A DNA stretch of 32,558 bases from Blautia sp. GTDB lineage: Bacteria; Bacillota; Clostridia; Lachnospirales; Lachnospiraceae. The stretch is from the NCBI GenBank assembly GCA_017515325.1, contig JAFWGA010000065.1:1-32558 (forward strand). The letters are read 5' to 3'. The position numbers and the translations under genes were made by a program. Numbering within the stretch: the first letter of the stretch is position 1; each line of letters opens with the position of its first letter. Below are positions 32,516-32,558 of the stretch, piece by piece. Under the pieces are notes generated by a model. It did not search any database and was not told the origin of the DNA. It saw only the letters and a program-made list of their open reading frames with translations.

Positions 32516-32558
32516 GCGCTGAGTGCCGGTGGCACTCGTTTAGCGCCGACCGAGTCGG
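32514..32558 (+). other. Hairpin-rich tail beyond the right repeat
   Basis: CGGCGCT (32514-32520) with AGCGCCG (32542-32548) encloses GAGTGCC (32521-32527) with GGCACTC (32531-32537); CCGAC (32546-32550) with GTCGG (32554-32558) follows. The left copy's flank does not show this fold. Cut off by the window edge. Confidence 0.55.

Noticed and set aside
32530-32558. Likeness of TGGCAC...ACCGAGTCGG to the end of a Cas9 tracrRNA
   Set aside because: The match is short and explained by simple hairpins; there is no cas gene, repeat array or further tracrRNA similarity in the window.

Overview
The window looks like chromosomal DNA from a Gram-positive, anaerobic gut-type Clostridia, most likely the Lachnospiraceae. 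The basis is the strong AGGAGG-type ribosome-binding sites, the S10-spc ribosomal protein gene order, a four-cysteine (zinc) S14, a zinc-lid adenylate kinase, and oligosaccharide-uptake genes of the kind common in that family. The taxonomic call is inference from protein style, not a search.

Layout, left to right. (1) 1-157: one copy of a 95-bp repeat whose exact reverse complement lies at the right end (32421-32515). (2) 158-5116: a URO-D-family protein, an ICMT-like membrane methyltransferase, a histidine phosphatase, an exported Amidase_3 cell-wall amidase and a nucleotidyltransferase-fold protein. (3) 5210-6823: an MBL/beta-CASP hydrolase, convergent with an AraC-type regulator. (4) 6839-13871: a xylo-oligosaccharide-type locus. 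The AraC regulator diverges from a sugar-binding protein, two ABC permeases, a YesL-like protein and a GH120-like beta-xylosidase. There is no ATPase gene, so a shared one elsewhere is presumed. (5) 14085-27949: a consensus promoter, a long structured leader, then rpsJ-rplC-rplD-rplW-rplB-rpsS-rplV-rpsC-rplP-rpmC-rpsQ-rplN-rplX-rplE-rpsZ-rpsH-rplF-rplR-rpsE-rpmD-rplO-secY-adk-map-infA and an 86-aa unknown. The cluster then ends in a strong terminator, without rpmJ-rpsM-rpsK-rpsD-rpoA-rplQ. (6) 28271-31620: a MoxR ATPase, a DUF58 protein and a membrane protein with a DUF4129-like tail, behind their own promoter. (7) 31703-32296: a lone unknown gene with its own promoter and terminator, followed by the second repeat copy.

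The most unusual observations are these. Two homologous elements of about 72 nt, each foldable as a junction with compensatory changes, sit in the spacers before rplC and before rplF. The 95-bp repeats bracket the window as perfect inverted copies. Ribosomal protein S3 carries an in-frame insertion of about 30 residues. Nested RNA structures precede rpsJ and rplB. The alpha-operon part of the ribosomal cluster is missing. The solute-binding protein lacks a lipobox, and the GH120 enzyme has extra residues between its presumed catalytic pair.
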